NCBI RefSeq assembly: GCF_014653155.1
Contig: NZ_BNAF01000004.1
Coordinates: 281,351-345,350, forward strand
Direction of reading: 5' to 3'
DNA length: 64,000 nucleotides
Source: Sphingobacterium griseoflavum
Lineage (GTDB): Bacteria > Bacteroidota > Bacteroidia > Sphingobacteriales > Sphingobacteriaceae
The position numbers and the translations under genes are program-made. The notes beneath the pieces were generated by a model, which was given only the letters and a program-made list of their open reading frames with translations, was not told the DNA's origin and did no database searches. Positions 15,543 through 24,441 of this stretch are shown here, in pieces (positions within the stretch are counted from its first letter, which is position 1; every line of letters begins with the position of its first letter).

Positions 15543-15652
15543 ATAAAATACTGGTACGGAAAATGGAAGAGATGACCTTGTACATGATCCAGCTGAACAA
15601 AGACAACGAAGCTATGAAAAAAGAGATCAAGATGCTGAAAGCTAAGCTTTAA
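15398..15652 (+). pseudogene. orphan C-terminal domain of a Bacteroidota tail-fibre-like surface protein
   Basis: From GTG at 15398 the frame encodes about 84 residues: PDFQLPSLPEIEQFIHTNGH, LPEMPKAADVEENGLSLGEM, then a Met/Lys/Glu-rich coiled coil ending LKAKL. This is the typical end of large repeat proteins annotated as tail fibre or endosialidase-chaperone-like in Bacteroidota, where it follows V-F-x-x-x-Y-x-L-P. Here the preceding NIVFGGNG is present, but an in-frame TAA at 15353 cuts it off from anything upstream, and the body of the protein is missing. I read it as the remnant of a lost gene. Confidence 0.65.
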
Positions 15653-15813
15653 AAATAGGAAGGTCAAGCAGGCTTGCCGCGACAACGAGCAGCTGCTGAC
15701 GGAAGGGATAGGCTAGGTAGCAAAGAAATCTACCTAACAGCAGCCCATAAAATATCCGAATTGTAAAAACGATACGCACGTCAGGTCGTTTTATTGTATA
15801 GAGACAAAAGTTT

Positions 15814-16686
15814 ATGAACGGCACGAGCGAACAAAATATGCAGCAGGATAACGGTACGGTTAAGCAGGAGAGTAAAACAAGCACAGTGGCCTGCCGAACA
15901 GGTGAGTTTACAGATGTAAATCATTTTATCGCGCAGGCGGCCGAGCTTCTTGGCGATGGACATTATATGCTGCTTTTTGGTAAGCGGAAAGATGTGGATG
16001 GTGACAGCCTGTTTTTCCTGAAAAAGAACGATGATCGATTCGAGGAGATTCGACAGCGCGTATCAACGGGCGTCTATTTGATGGTGGATCTTAAGTATTT
16101 TAGTGGTTTCAACCTGCGGGCAAAGTTTAAGGATTTAGGATTTATACATTACGCGGTGGCCGAAAGCATGGTATATGGAAAAGAAGACGCAGCTAGCATC
16201 GGTACCATTTTCACGCTTATCTCGAACGAGTGTGTACGAGCGGCATCGGACGAAAGCTATCACATTCTCTACACGTATGTCGATCTGCTTCTTTCCCTGA
16301 CGGGGCGGGCCTATCGCACATTTTTCAACGGTCGGAATACGGCGATCAGCGATATCGATAGGCGATTTACAACGTTATCGAAGCAGTCATTGGAAGACAG
16401 GCGCGATCCCGGTTCGGAACTTCCTTCCGTCGATAAGTTTGCGCGTTCGCTGGGTGTCACGAAATATTACCTAAGCGATATATCCAAAGCACTGCACGGG
16501 CGTACAGCGCAAGACCGCGTGGAAGAGGAGATCGTCTACCAAGCTAAAAAGATGCTGGGTAACACCGAACTGTCGGTGGCCGAGATTGCGCAGGCCATTG
16601 GATTTTCTGAACCGCAAATGCTGAACAGGCTCTTCAAAAAAAGAACCAAGGAAACACCGTTGGAGTACCGTATTTCCCTGATCTAA
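15814..16686 (+). CDS. AraC-family transcriptional regulator
   Basis: The 290-residue protein ends in a two-helix-turn-helix AraC domain (about 195-290): FARSLGVTKYYLSDISKALH, then ELSVAEIAQAIGFSEPQMLN and RLFKKRTKETPLEYR. The N-terminal 150 residues are a probable sensing domain without a clear family match. The gene lies between the repeat array and the convergent alanine symporter gene; target genes are not evident. It differs in sequence from the second AraC regulator at 47452. Confidence 0.88.
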   Translation: MNGTSEQNMQQDNGTVKQESKTSTVACRTGEFTDVNHFIAQAAELLGDGHYMLLFGKRKDVDGDSLFFLKKNDDRFEEIRQRVSTGVYLMVDLKYFSGFNLRAKFKDLGFIHYAVAESMVYGKEDAASIGTIFTLISNECVRAASDESYHILYTYVDLLLSLTGRAYRTFFNGRNTAISDIDRRFTTLSKQSLEDRRDPGSELPSVDKFARSLGVTKYYLSDISKALHGRTAQDRVEEEIVYQAKKMLGNTELSVAEIAQAIGFSEPQMLNRLFKKRTKETPLEYRISLI

Positions 16687-16756
16687 ACGGCAGAAAGACT
16701 ATTGGCGGAAGCCACGATCTGCTGCAGTTTTTTGCCGTGACTGCGACCAAGCTTCC

Positions 16757-18202
16757 TTAGGATAGCTCGTTGGGCTTTGCCGAGTTCCACTCTTCCATAC
16801 CAAAAGAATCCACATCTGAATTAACAAATACAGGGTCGATGGCCTGTTTTCGTTGTTCGTTGTAGTGGCGATATAATCGCAGTACCCGTTGGTGCAGCAG
16901 GATGATGGCGACCATATTCAGCCAGGCCATGATGCCCACACCGATGTCACCCAGCTTCCAGGCGAGTTCTGCGGTCGTTACGGAACCGATATATACCGAC
17001 ACGAGTATAGCCAGCCGAAGTATCCAAAGAAAAATCTTGCCCTTCCCATTACGCATCAGGTAGCTGACGTTGGTCTCGGCGATGTAATAGTAGGCCATGA
17101 TGGTGGTAAACGCAAAGAAAAATAATGCTACCGCTACAAAGATCCCACCTAGATAGGGGAAATGGTGCGACACTGCCAGCTGCGTATACTGCGGGCCGAT
17201 TTCCACCCCTTTTAAATTTTCAACAAGGTAGCCCCCATCAGCATCCATCACATTGTACTGACCGGTAAATAAGATCATAAAGGCGGTGGCGGTGCAGACA
17301 AACAACGTGTCGACGTACACCGAGAAACCCTGTACAAGTCCCTGTTTTATGGGGTGCGACACCTCGGCGGCGGCGGCGGCGTGCGGCGCCGTTCCCTGCC
17401 CGGCTTCATTGCTGTAGATGCCCCTTTTTACCCCCCAGGAGATGGCCATGCCGACTATTCCGCCAAAAGCGGCATCGAGGCTCAACCCACTTCGAACGAT
17501 CAATGATACCACATCGGGTATTGCCCGGTAGTTGATGGCGATGATGACCACCGACATCAGGATATATGCCCCTGCCATAAAAGGAACCACCAGCTCGGCT
17601 ACTCTGCTGATCCGTTTCACGCCACCAAAAACAATAACGGCCAACAGAACGGCGAGAAAAACACCCACTGCCGGTGCGGGCAGATTAAACGATGCGCTCG
17701 CCGCGGTACTGATACTGTTACTTTGCACACCGGGCAGCAAAAAGCCGGTGCTGACAACCGTTACGATAGCAAAAAGCCAAGCAAAAGCTTTCGATCGCAA
17801 TCCCTTCTCAATGTAGAATGCCGGTCCGCCACGATATTGGCCATCACGAACCTCCTTGTACATTTGGCCGAGTGTGGCTTCTACAATAGCAGAGGAGCTG
17901 CCGAGAAAGGCAATGATCCACATCCAAAAGACCGCTCCGGGGCCGCCCATGGCGATCGCCGTGGCGACCCCGGCGATATTGCCTGTCCCAACCCTTCCGG
18001 AGATGGCTAGCGCAAAGGCCTGGAAAGATGAAATTCCCTTGTCAGAACTTCCTCCATTAAATAAAAGCCTGCACATTTCCTTTAGCTGCGTAATTTGAGG
18101 TAATTTGAAGCGGATAGTAAAGTATATTCCCGTTAAAAGACATAGATAAACCAGTGCGTCACTCCAAATGATATTATAAACGTAATCGATTAGATCAATC
18201 AT
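16757..18202 (-). CDS. sodium (or proton):alanine/glycine symporter, AGCS family
   Basis: The 481-residue inner-membrane protein has about 11 hydrophobic segments and clear AGCS signatures: SFQAFALAISGRVGTGNIAG (about 60-80), GPGAVFWMWIIAFLG, and NEAGQGTAPHAAAAAEVSHP (about 265-285). The family imports alanine or glycine with Na+ (or H+). Length is normal. It is transcribed alone on the minus strand. In the context of two mechanosensitive channels and a BCCT transporter, an added role in osmolyte supply is possible but not shown. Confidence 0.94.
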   Translation of the reverse strand: MIDLIDYVYNIIWSDALVYLCLLTGIYFTIRFKLPQITQLKEMCRLLFNGGSSDKGISSFQAFALAISGRVGTGNIAGVATAIAMGGPGAVFWMWIIAFLGSSSAIVEATLGQMYKEVRDGQYRGGPAFYIEKGLRSKAFAWLFAIVTVVSTGFLLPGVQSNSISTAASASFNLPAPAVGVFLAVLLAVIVFGGVKRISRVAELVVPFMAGAYILMSVVIIAINYRAIPDVVSLIVRSGLSLDAAFGGIVGMAISWGVKRGIYSNEAGQGTAPHAAAAAEVSHPIKQGLVQGFSVYVDTLFVCTATAFMILFTGQYNVMDADGGYLVENLKGVEIGPQYTQLAVSHHFPYLGGIFVAVALFFFAFTTIMAYYYIAETNVSYLMRNGKGKIFLWILRLAILVSVYIGSVTTAELAWKLGDIGVGIMAWLNMVAIILLHQRVLRLYRHYNEQRKQAIDPVFVNSDVDSFGMEEWNSAKPNELS

Positions 18203-18566
18203 ATTCTAGTTTTTAGTTTAAGTGCCGCTAAAATAGGGAAATATATCTTTCATCCCATAAGACCCGCTAAAAACACATGCATTCTTTTTGAAATCAAGTC
18301 TTTCTTGTCCTGGGAGCAGATTTTGACCTTGCGAATAGCATTTCGCGGGGTACATTTTGATTACTTCGCCGTGTTTCATAAGTTTGCAGCATAAACTAGG
18401 CGCGGGGGTTGGCGGAGTGATGCCGGCAACTTTCCGATCATACCGTTAGCAGCAGCGTGGGAAGGGCTGCGGTCTGCATTTCTTCGTGCTAACTTTAAAC
18501 AATATTCGTTAAAGTTTGTTGCTTCTTAAAGTGCCGTACATACATTCATCTCTAATTATATTGCGC
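18203..18566. other. intergenic, divergent promoter region
   Basis: Spacer between the divergent alanine symporter and mscS copy 2 genes. It must hold both promoters, but I found no convincing TTG/TAnnTTTG pair, hairpin or small gene. Confidence 0.5.
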
Positions 18567-19430
18567 ATGAACGATCTCAATTTACAACATGTTGAAGACC
18601 ATTGGAACAATTTTATTACAGCGGCCATTGCTTGGGCGCCGCGTGCCATAACGGCGGTCGTATCTGCCATACTGATCTATTTGGTTGGCGCATGGCTGAT
18701 CCGTGTGGCCAAGCGGATTGTGGATAAGGCCTTTACCCGCCGGCAGATGGAGCCTTCCTTGCATCGCTTTCTGCTGAACTTGGTTTCCTGGGCATTGAAT
18801 ATCTTGCTGTTTATTGTTGTGGTCACCCAACTTGGCGTGCAGACGTCGGCTTTTGTGGCGATGATCGGTGCCGCCGGCCTTGCCATTGGTTTGGCGCTGC
18901 AAGGCTCGCTTGCCAATTTTGCAGGAGGTATCCTGATTTTGTTGCTTAAGCCTTTTCGCGTTGGCGACTACATTGCAGCGAGTTCCGGCGTGTCGGGTAC
19001 GGTGCGGGAGATTGATATATTCAATACCAAGCTTACCACACCGCAAAACCAGCTTGTCGTCGTGCCCAATGGACAGCTTTCCAATTCCAGCATCACCAAC
19101 TATACCCAGATGGGAACCCGCAGAACATGGTTTGATATCGGTGTTTCCTATTCGGCAGACCTCAAGCAAGCTAAAGAAATCCTTTATGGTGTTATTGCAC
19201 AAAACCAGTTTGCATTCATCGAGCCCGCTCCGCAGGTGGCCGTGACCGAATTAGGGGATAGTGCAATCAATCTTTCGGTGCGGGTGACGACCTCTAACGA
19301 CAACTTTTGGACCATGCAGGAAGAGCTGATCATCGAGTGTAAGCTGGCACTGGAGCAGGCCGGTATCGAGATTCCTTTTCCGCAGCGCGATGTCCATATC
19401 AAATCGGATGGACAAGCGACATCTATCTAG
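18567..19430 (+). CDS. small-conductance mechanosensitive channel, MscS family (copy 2)
   Basis: From ATG 18567 the product is 287 residues, exactly as long as copy 1 at 13594; an upstream TTG would add 17 residues with no family support. TM3 reads GLAIGLALQGSLANFAGG, followed by KPFRVGDYI. The C-terminus PFPQRDVHIKSDG parallels copy 1. The two are clear paralogues. The BCCT transporter gene follows after 21 bp, so they are probably one transcript: a channel that releases solutes under tension together with a transporter that accumulates them. Confidence 0.93.
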   Translation: MNDLNLQHVEDHWNNFITAAIAWAPRAITAVVSAILIYLVGAWLIRVAKRIVDKAFTRRQMEPSLHRFLLNLVSWALNILLFIVVVTQLGVQTSAFVAMIGAAGLAIGLALQGSLANFAGGILILLLKPFRVGDYIAASSGVSGTVREIDIFNTKLTTPQNQLVVVPNGQLSNSSITNYTQMGTRRTWFDIGVSYSADLKQAKEILYGVIAQNQFAFIEPAPQVAVTELGDSAINLSVRVTTSNDNFWTMQEELIIECKLALEQAGIEIPFPQRDVHIKSDGQATSI

Positions 19431-19451
19431 CCTGTCCCATAAAGTTAAAAC

Positions 19452-21467
19452 ATGCTAAAACACCTAAACTTCCAGACCTCATATAAAAAAGGGATCATCA
19501 TCCCAAGTCTGATTTTTATTCTGACGGTATGCCTCATATCTGCGGCATTTCCGGATCTATCCGGTTTGATCCTCGATCGGGTCAAGCAGTTTATCTTTGT
19601 CAACCTCAATTGGGTTTATATATGGACGGTGACGCTCTTTGTGTTCTTTCTGATATACCTGATGTTTGGGAGTTTCGGCAAGATCAAACTGGGGGCCAAT
19701 GACAGTAAGCCCGAATATTCGTTCTTTTCTTGGATATCGATGTTGTTTGCAGCGGGTATGGGAATAGGACTGATGTATTTTAGTGTGGCAGAGCCGATGC
19801 AGCATTATACAACCGATGTGTTTGATGCCGATCACTACGTGAATAGGGCCAAGAATGCGCAGCTGTATACGTTCTTCCATTGGGGAATCCATGCGTGGGC
19901 CATATATGGTATGGTGGGCTTGGCACTTTCTTACTTCGCATACCGCTACCGGCTGCCGCTTTCGCTCAGAAGCTGCTTTTATCCGCTATTGAAAAATAAG
20001 ATCAATGGTCCGCTGGGCAATGCGGTCGATGTATTTGCCCTATGCAGTACGTTTTTCGGCATCACGACCACCTTGGGGTTTGGGGTCGTGCAGATCAATT
20101 CTGGACTAAAGTTGTTGGGGATCGTACCGGATACCCATATTGGCTATCAGATCTTGATCGTGGGGCTGTTGGTATCGCTTTCGGTCATATCGGCTATGAC
20201 GGGGGTGGATAAAGGGGTGAAACTGCTCAGCAATATCAACATCGTAGCCGTACTTGTATTGCTGCTGTTCGTGCTTTTTCTTGGGCCGACGGTTTACCTG
20301 ATCGGTAGTTTCACCGAAGGGATAGGGAATTACATCAGCAGTTTTTTTAACCTGACTTTTGGCACGCACGTCTATGAGGAGCAAACCCTACCTTGGTTTT
20401 ACAGTTGGACGATATTGTATTGGGCTTGGTGGATTTCTTGGTCGCCTTATGTGGGTTTGTTTATTGCAAAGATCTCAAAAGGTCGTACCATACGTGAATT
20501 TGTCGCGGCGGTACTGATCATACCGACGATTTTCAATTTTATCTGGATGTCGGTTTTTGGTAATAGCGCAATATGGCTGGACTTTACGGTGGCAAAAGGC
20601 GCCTTGGGTGCGTTGGTTGGCGATCCGGACGCGCTGATGTTCCGGTTTTTGGAGTACCTCCCTTTATCTACGGTTTCCAGCTATATGGTGATCGCCATCA
20701 TCATCATCTTTTTTGTAACTTCTGCCGACTCCGGGATATTGGTTATGAACAGCATCGCTAGCCGAAATGCAGCATCCAATCCGAAATGGCAAATGGTTTT
20801 TTGGGGAGCACTATTGGCCTCCTTGGCACTTATTCTACTGAACGCCGGCGGACTGCAAGCTTTGCAAACCATGACCTTGATAACGGCTTTGCCGTTTTCG
20901 ATATTGATGGTACTATTCGGGATCAGCTTGTTAAAGGCGCTTACCATAGACCGGAACTATTACGCGACGGATTTCTCCGTAACGACCGTCCCATGGTCGG
21001 GCGACAACTGGCAAAACAGACTGCAGCAAATTGTGTCCTTCAAAAAACGCTCCTCGGTGGAAGAGTTTATCCAGACAACCGTGAAGGACGCATTCTTGGA
21101 CCTGCAGCGTGAATTTGCGAAAAATGATATTACCGCTTTTATCAATGATTTCGGTGGCCATTCCAAGATGGAAATAGAAATCAAACACGATGTGCTGAAC
21201 AACTTTAAATATGGGGTCAAATGCCAATTGAAGCTAATTTCGGAATATGTGCTAGAGGAAGAAAATCTTCCGGATGTGGAAGATAAGAAAACGTATTTTC
21301 CAAAGTCATATTTTGGTGATTCCCGAAGTGGTTACGATGTACAGTATTTTACCCAAAAAGAGTTGATTAGCGACGTGCTGAAGCATTACGAGCGTTTTTT
21401 AGAGATCATTACGGAAGAGAAAAACGAAATGTTTGTGAGCAGCAACCGAAATGACACGCTCGCATAG
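19452..21467 (+). CDS. BCCT-family betaine/choline/carnitine-type transporter
   Basis: The 671-residue protein has about 12 membrane segments in the first 520 residues. BCCT marks are visible: the glycine-rich unwound helix GMGIGLMYFSVAEPM (about 100-115), and YWAWWISWSPYVGLFIAKIS followed by KGRTIREF (about 325-350), which carries the Trp residues of the substrate box. Substrates in the family are trimethylammonium compounds such as glycine betaine, choline or carnitine, usually taken up with Na+ or H+ under osmotic stress. The C-terminal 150 residues are a soluble, charged tail, as in long BetT-like members, where it can sense osmotic state. It lies 21 bp after mscS copy 2. Confidence 0.93.
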   Translation: MLKHLNFQTSYKKGIIIPSLIFILTVCLISAAFPDLSGLILDRVKQFIFVNLNWVYIWTVTLFVFFLIYLMFGSFGKIKLGANDSKPEYSFFSWISMLFAAGMGIGLMYFSVAEPMQHYTTDVFDADHYVNRAKNAQLYTFFHWGIHAWAIYGMVGLALSYFAYRYRLPLSLRSCFYPLLKNKINGPLGNAVDVFALCSTFFGITTTLGFGVVQINSGLKLLGIVPDTHIGYQILIVGLLVSLSVISAMTGVDKGVKLLSNINIVAVLVLLLFVLFLGPTVYLIGSFTEGIGNYISSFFNLTFGTHVYEEQTLPWFYSWTILYWAWWISWSPYVGLFIAKISKGRTIREFVAAVLIIPTIFNFIWMSVFGNSAIWLDFTVAKGALGALVGDPDALMFRFLEYLPLSTVSSYMVIAIIIIFFVTSADSGILVMNSIASRNAASNPKWQMVFWGALLASLALILLNAGGLQALQTMTLITALPFSILMVLFGISLLKALTIDRNYYATDFSVTTVPWSGDNWQNRLQQIVSFKKRSSVEEFIQTTVKDAFLDLQREFAKNDITAFINDFGGHSKMEIEIKHDVLNNFKYGVKCQLKLISEYVLEEENLPDVEDKKTYFPKSYFGDSRSGYDVQYFTQKELISDVLKHYERFLEIITEEKNEMFVSSNRNDTLA

Positions 21468-21610
21468 CCTATGATAGTGGATGGCTGCGACGTGCTTAGG
21501 TCGACCCATGCATTTCATCTTCTTCTGGGGCGAGTTGGTGGGTGCAAGTTTTATCTTCCGGGAGGATTGCTGTACCTTTGTTTCGTCTAAAAAACGCAAG
21601 CTATTTGCCC

Positions 21611-22234
21611 ATGGAACAATCAGAAGAGCTAAAAGAATTACAGTCGTCTCCGGAGTTGCTACGTAAACTGTATGCACATAGCCTACGGAAGAAATATGAA
21701 GCGGGCGACATTATTCTGCATGAAAATGCATCTATCCGGTCCATTCCCATCGTGACGAAGGGAGCGCTAAAAGTTATCCGGTCGGAAGAAGACGGTCGGG
21801 AACTTTTGCTGTATTATATCCAGGCGGGGGAGAGCTGCATTATGTCATTTTTGGGCGGTATGCACAACGAGACAAGCAAAGTGAAAGCGGAGGTGGAGGA
21901 GGACGCCGAAATCCTTTTCCTTCCAATGGACAAGGTGACGCTATTCATCCGGGAACACCCGCAATGGTTGGACTATATTTTTCGTTTATACCACAAACGT
22001 TTTGAAGAGCTCCTAGAGATCATCCATGCTGTTACCTTCCGAAAGGTAGATGAACGGATGTTGACGTTGCTGCACAAAAAGCAGGCATTGACCGGTAGTA
22101 ATATCTTGCACATGACACACGAGCAGTTGGCAAACGAACTCGGAACGGCGCGCGTCGTGGTATCCCGACTGCTCAAGCAGTTGGAAGAAATGGGTAAGGT
22201 AAAACTAGGACGAAATAAAATCACCCTTATGTAA
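21611..22234 (+). CDS. Crp/Fnr-family transcriptional regulator
   Basis: From ATG 21611 the protein is 207 residues; an upstream TTG would add 23 residues that do not fit the family. Residues about 25-110 form a cyclic-nucleotide-binding-type beta-barrel (YEAGDIILHENASIRSIPIV, ELLLYYIQAGESCIMS). A winged helix-turn-helix follows at about 145-205 (MTHEQLANELGTARVVVSRL). It lacks an FNR cysteine cluster. The TauE/SafE gene follows on the same strand after 60 bp, so it may control that exporter, as similar Crp-TauE pairs in Bacteroidota suggest. Confidence 0.92.
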   Translation: MEQSEELKELQSSPELLRKLYAHSLRKKYEAGDIILHENASIRSIPIVTKGALKVIRSEEDGRELLLYYIQAGESCIMSFLGGMHNETSKVKAEVEEDAEILFLPMDKVTLFIREHPQWLDYIFRLYHKRFEELLEIIHAVTFRKVDERMLTLLHKKQALTGSNILHMTHEQLANELGTARVVVSRLLKQLEEMGKVKLGRNKITLM

Positions 22235-22294
22235 CCAATGTAACTGTATAAGTCTGGGGATTGATGCAGATTTGTTGTATTAACGCAGATATGT

Positions 22295-23092
22295 ATGGTT
22301 ACAGCAGCTTATGTAGCGTCTATTTTGATTGGCGTATCGCTCGGACTTATTGGTGGTGGCGGCAGTATGCTCACCGTGCCGGTGCTTGTCTATTTATTTG
22401 GTCTGGATGCCGTATCCGCCACGGCCTATTCGCTCTTTATCGTCGGCACCACCAGCGCCGTAGGTTCAGTTTCTTATTTTAGAAGAAAACTGGTCGATAT
22501 GAAAACAGCCATGCTGTTTGGTATGCCCGCCGTTGCGGCTGTTTTTCTGACTAGAACATACATTTTGCCTGGTATTCCCCAAGAAATATTTCGCTATCGT
22601 AGCTATTTCCTGACCAAGGACACGCTGTTGCTGCTCCTCTTTGCTTTCCTCTTGATCGCGGCGGCGTACAGCATGCTGAAGAAAGAGGCACGGCCGAGTG
22701 AAATCACCGTGGCGAGGTCGCATGTCGGTTGGTATCGCCTCCTTCTGCAGGGATTTCTCATCGGCACCATAACCGGTTTGATCGGTGCGGGAGGCGGTTT
22801 TCTTCTCATTCCGGCGTTAGTAAGACTTGTTAAATTGCCTATCAAGGTTGCGGTGGGCAGCTCGCTGGTTGTTATTGCTACCAATTCGCTGCTAGGGTTT
22901 TTATTTTCTGTACCTCATCTGTTGGTGGACTGGCCCTTTCTGCTGAAAGTTGCTGCGGCCGCTATGGTCGGGATTCCGATCGGAACTTATCTTTCTACAC
23001 GCTTAAAATCGGATCGGCTGAAGCCGGCTTTCGGATGGATGGTGCTGCTCGTGGGCGTTTATATACTTATCCATGAAATAGTGTGCCACTAG
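22295..23092 (+). CDS. TauE/SafE-family sulfite/organosulfonate exporter
   Basis: The 265-residue membrane protein has about eight hydrophobic segments and the duplicated TauE repeat: GVSLGLIGGGGSMLTVPVLV near residue 10 and GTITGLIGAGGGFLLIPALV near residue 155. The family moves sulfite, sulfoacetate or related anions across the inner membrane. The upstream Crp/Fnr gene is its probable regulator. An intrinsic terminator follows immediately, so the pair is a closed unit. Confidence 0.92.
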   Translation: MVTAAYVASILIGVSLGLIGGGGSMLTVPVLVYLFGLDAVSATAYSLFIVGTTSAVGSVSYFRRKLVDMKTAMLFGMPAVAAVFLTRTYILPGIPQEIFRYRSYFLTKDTLLLLLFAFLLIAAAYSMLKKEARPSEITVARSHVGWYRLLLQGFLIGTITGLIGAGGGFLLIPALVRLVKLPIKVAVGSSLVVIATNSLLGFLFSVPHLLVDWPFLLKVAAAAMVGIPIGTYLSTRLKSDRLKPAFGWMVLLVGVYILIHEIVCH

Positions 23093-23095
23093 AAA

Positions 23096-23158
23096 GAAAA
23101 GAAAGCAAGAATGTAGTTGTCACGCAGTTGAAGTTTTGCTTTCTTTTCGTATTTTTTC
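23096..23158 (+). terminator. terminator after the TauE/SafE gene
   Basis: GAAAAGAAAGCAA (23096-23108) pairs perfectly with TTGCTTTCTTTTC (23136-23148) over 13 bp, with a 27-nt loop, followed by GTATTTTTTC. Confidence 0.8.
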
Positions 23159-23266
23159 GTTTTATATGTCAAGTAAAATTAACTAAATTTACAGCAGGTT
23201 AAGGTTATTAAGAAGCGTCTGTGCGATGTTTACCTCGATATGGGTTGACAGCGGAATTTGGCCACG

Positions 23267-23380
23267 ATGTTCACCTCACCTAAAGTTTTGGTTATGCACT
23301 ACATGGATCCGCGGATTGTCGAAATAGGTGACATCCAACGAGAAAGAGCGTATCCACTGGATTTGTTTAGTAAAACATGA
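23267..23380 (+). CDS. possible 37-residue leader ORF overlapping the Nudix start (ATGA)
   Basis: ATG 23267 to TGA 23380 encodes 37 residues (MFTSPKVLVMHYMDPRIVEI, then GDIQRERAYPLDLFSKT). Its stop overlaps the Nudix start codon as ATGA, the layout of translational coupling. I do not recognise the peptide. It may be a small gene, a leader peptide or a coincidence. Confidence 0.3.
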   Translation: MFTSPKVLVMHYMDPRIVEIGDIQRERAYPLDLFSKT

Positions 23381-23775
23381 AAATCATAGATAAACTCGCT
23401 TGGATAGAAATAAAGGATAAATCCATTTTGTCTACCAAGAGTTACGGGAAGGATACCTATTATATTCCTGGCGGAAAGCGAGAGGAGGGAGAGACAGATG
23501 AAGATGCGCTTATCCGCGAGGTTTACGAAGAGTTGAGTGTCGTGATCGATGCGGCGACCATCCGTTATATCGGTACCTTCGAGGCGCAGGCACACGGTCA
23601 TGCTGAAGGAGTTTTAGTCAAGATGATCTGCTATGCTGCAGCATACAGCGGCACGCTTCAGGAGGCCGCTGAAATAGCGGAAATGCGTTGGCTTACATAC
23701 GCCGATCGAGCAACGGTATCGGCAGTGGATCAATTAATTTTTGACCATTTAAAGCAGCAAGGATTGCTGGGTTAA
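23377..23775 (+). CDS. Nudix hydrolase
   Basis: The 132-residue protein contains a complete Nudix box starting at GGKREEGETDEDALIREVYE (about residues 32-51) and continuing ELSV, with the REVYEE metal-binding core. Nudix enzymes hydrolyse nucleoside diphosphates linked to another group; the specific substrate cannot be read from the sequence. Size is that of a minimal single-domain member. Its ATG overlaps the stop of a possible 37-codon ORF. KefF-like oxidoreductase follows 66 bp later. Confidence 0.92.
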   Translation: MKIIDKLAWIEIKDKSILSTKSYGKDTYYIPGGKREEGETDEDALIREVYEELSVVIDAATIRYIGTFEAQAHGHAEGVLVKMICYAAAYSGTLQEAAEIAEMRWLTYADRATVSAVDQLIFDHLKQQGLLG

Positions 23776-23841
23776 GCTTAAGGGCAATGAAGCTATCGAT
23801 TCACCCAGCAATGTTCGAATGTCGAGGCAAAAAGATAACAA

Positions 23842-24435
23842 ATGGAAAAAATAACGCGCGTACTGCTGTTGGCCTTTCATCCGAGGCTAGAGGCTAGCCA
23901 TGTGAACAGGTTCTTGTTAAACACGTTAAGGGAACATCCGCACATCGAGGTCAAGGATATGTATGAACTGTACCCGGATTTCAATATCGATGTCAATAAA
24001 GAACAACAAGATTTGCTGCAGGCCGATTTGGTGATCGTGCAACATCCTTTTTTCTGGTATGCCGCGCCGCCTTTGATAAAACAGTGGATCGATCTGGTAT
24101 TGGAGCATGGTTGGGCTTATGGTACAAACGGTGACAAGTTAAAAGGGAAGCAGATTATGCACCTGGTCAGTAGCGGAGGTGGTTTTGAAGACTACTGCCA
24201 GCAAGGCAAGAACCTGTATACCTATACGGAGCTTTTGCGACCGTTTGAGTTGACCTATAAGTTTTGTCAGATGCAGCAATTACCCACCTATGTCGTTCCG
24301 CTCGCCAACAAGATTGCACAAATAGATTTGGAACAGCATGCCCAGCAAGTCAAACGTATTCTAGAGCAATGGATTGCTGGCGAGGTGGATGCTAAGCTTC
24401 CGGCAGGTGTGACCTATTTAAACGAACTTAACTAA
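23842..24435 (+). CDS. KefF/MdaB-like NAD(P)H-dependent flavodoxin-fold oxidoreductase
   Basis: The 197-residue protein has a flavodoxin-like fold: LLLAFHPRLEASHVNR at the start (FMN phosphate loop region), then IVQHPFFWYAAPPLIKQWID (about 65-85) and LEHGWAYG, the signature of NQO/KefF-type reductases. In E. coli, KefF is the soluble partner that activates the KefC K+ efflux system and reduces quinones. The KefC-like gene starts 6 bp downstream, so the same partnership is likely here. Confidence 0.92.
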   Translation: MEKITRVLLLAFHPRLEASHVNRFLLNTLREHPHIEVKDMYELYPDFNIDVNKEQQDLLQADLVIVQHPFFWYAAPPLIKQWIDLVLEHGWAYGTNGDKLKGKQIMHLVSSGGGFEDYCQQGKNLYTYTELLRPFELTYKFCQMQQLPTYVVPLANKIAQIDLEQHAQQVKRILEQWIAGEVDAKLPAGVTYLNELN

Positions 24436-24441
24436 CACAGC

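Noticed and set aside
18582..19202. 206-codon ORF antisense to mscS copy 2
   Set aside because: A shadow frame of a clear MscS gene; its sequence has no domain and is rich in His, Arg and Asn as expected for an antisense frame.
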